A stretch of DNA of 64,000 nucleotides from the NCBI GenBank assembly GCA_963829725.1, contig CAWHJW010000015.1:372001-436000 (forward strand), given 5' to 3'. Both the position numbers and the translations under genes were made by a program. The first letter of the stretch is position 1. Each line of letters opens with the position of its first letter. The DNA is from RYN-230 sp963829725. GTDB lineage: Bacteria > Actinomycetota > Actinomycetes > Streptosporangiales > Streptosporangiaceae. Of the stretch, positions 63,884 through 64,000 are shown piece by piece. The notes beneath the pieces are model-generated. The model made no database searches and had not been told where the DNA came from. It saw only the letters and a program-made list of their open reading frames with translations.

Positions 63884-64000
63884 AAGGTGGTCAGCGGGAA
63901 GCCGTACTGGTACCTGCGCGAGATGGGCTGGGTTGATGGCAAGCCGAAGCTGGCCGTCCTGGCTGGGGGGCGGCGAGGAGTTCGAGGAGTCCCGGCCCGC
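63884..64000 (+). mobile_element. Possible IS1634-like transposase N-terminus, cut by window end
   Basis: The frame gives KKVVSGKPYWYLREMGWVDG then KPKLAVLAGG, similar to the start of IS1634-type transposases (…YLREM..VDGKPK…). A shift after LAVLAGG is likely. The rest lies outside the window. Confidence 0.4.

Overview
The window is GC-rich (near 70%) actinobacterial DNA, probably from a soil or uncultured high-GC actinomycete (inference; no rRNA is present to place it). Typical actinobacterial content includes PPOX/F420-type flavoproteins, a LytR-CpsA-Psr protein with a LytR_C domain, an ECF41 sigma factor beside a carboxymuconolactone decarboxylase, an Rv1355c (MoeY)-like fusion, a protein acetyltransferase with its GNAT domain at the N-terminus, frequent GTG starts and strong AAGGAGG-type ribosome binding sites. 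I found no tRNA, rRNA, CRISPR array or intact insertion sequence.

Layout. 1-12 kb is a mostly intact housekeeping and accessory region: ATP-dependent DNA ligase (cut by the window edge), pentapeptide-repeat protein, ABM monooxygenase, PPOX flavoprotein, TrpRS, a shortened RibD-type reductase, an Nramp-related transporter behind an M-box magnesium riboswitch, a chemoreceptor, an LCP protein and a DUF6542-type membrane protein. 12.9-17.5 kb is the phenylacetyl-CoA epoxidase operon paaABCDE with a divergent TetR regulator and a clear operator dyad. 18-32 kb mixes intact genes (PPOX protein, flavodoxin, SRPBCC protein, MacB-like ABC exporter, DMT transporter, MoeY-like fusion plus adenylating enzyme) with decayed ones (MFS transporter, ricin-type lectin, cupin, sortase, VOC). 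32-46 kb carries a DUF4097 lipoprotein, a phospholipase C-type phosphoesterase, a three-gene overlapping operon (diguanylate cyclase, ABM protein, B12-binding protein), the ECF41 module, a NarL-type two-component system, YceI and MarR. 46-64 kb is dominated by gene remains (IS630, IS110 and IS1634-like transposases, VapC, GT87, AfsR-like TPR, WD40, AMP-ligase and others), interrupted by intact genes: a short-chain dehydrogenase, the PatA-like acetyltransferase, a SnoaL protein, a VIT1-type transporter and a PH-like protein.

How genes work together. paaABCDE encode the multicomponent epoxidase of aerobic phenylacetate degradation, and the divergent TetR protein is its likely repressor. The M-box should switch the Nramp-related gene on at low Mg2+, which together with the non-canonical metal-site motifs points to magnesium transport. 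PatA-like acetyltransferase and AcuC-like deacetylase lie side by side as the two arms of reversible lysine acylation. The cyclase/ABM/B12 operon is the most interesting signalling module: the B12 protein has the W-x9-EH signature of adenosylcobalamin photoreceptors but no DNA-binding domain, and it is translationally coupled to a c-di-GMP synthase. The MoeY-like E1/nitroreductase fusion overlaps an adenylate-forming enzyme gene and may form a small activation-and-redox pathway of unknown product.

Caveat. Many decayed genes differ from an open frame by a single base, so some could be assembly indels rather than real mutations. Those with large deletions, missing ends or junctions between unrelated genes are genuine decay on the sequence shown.
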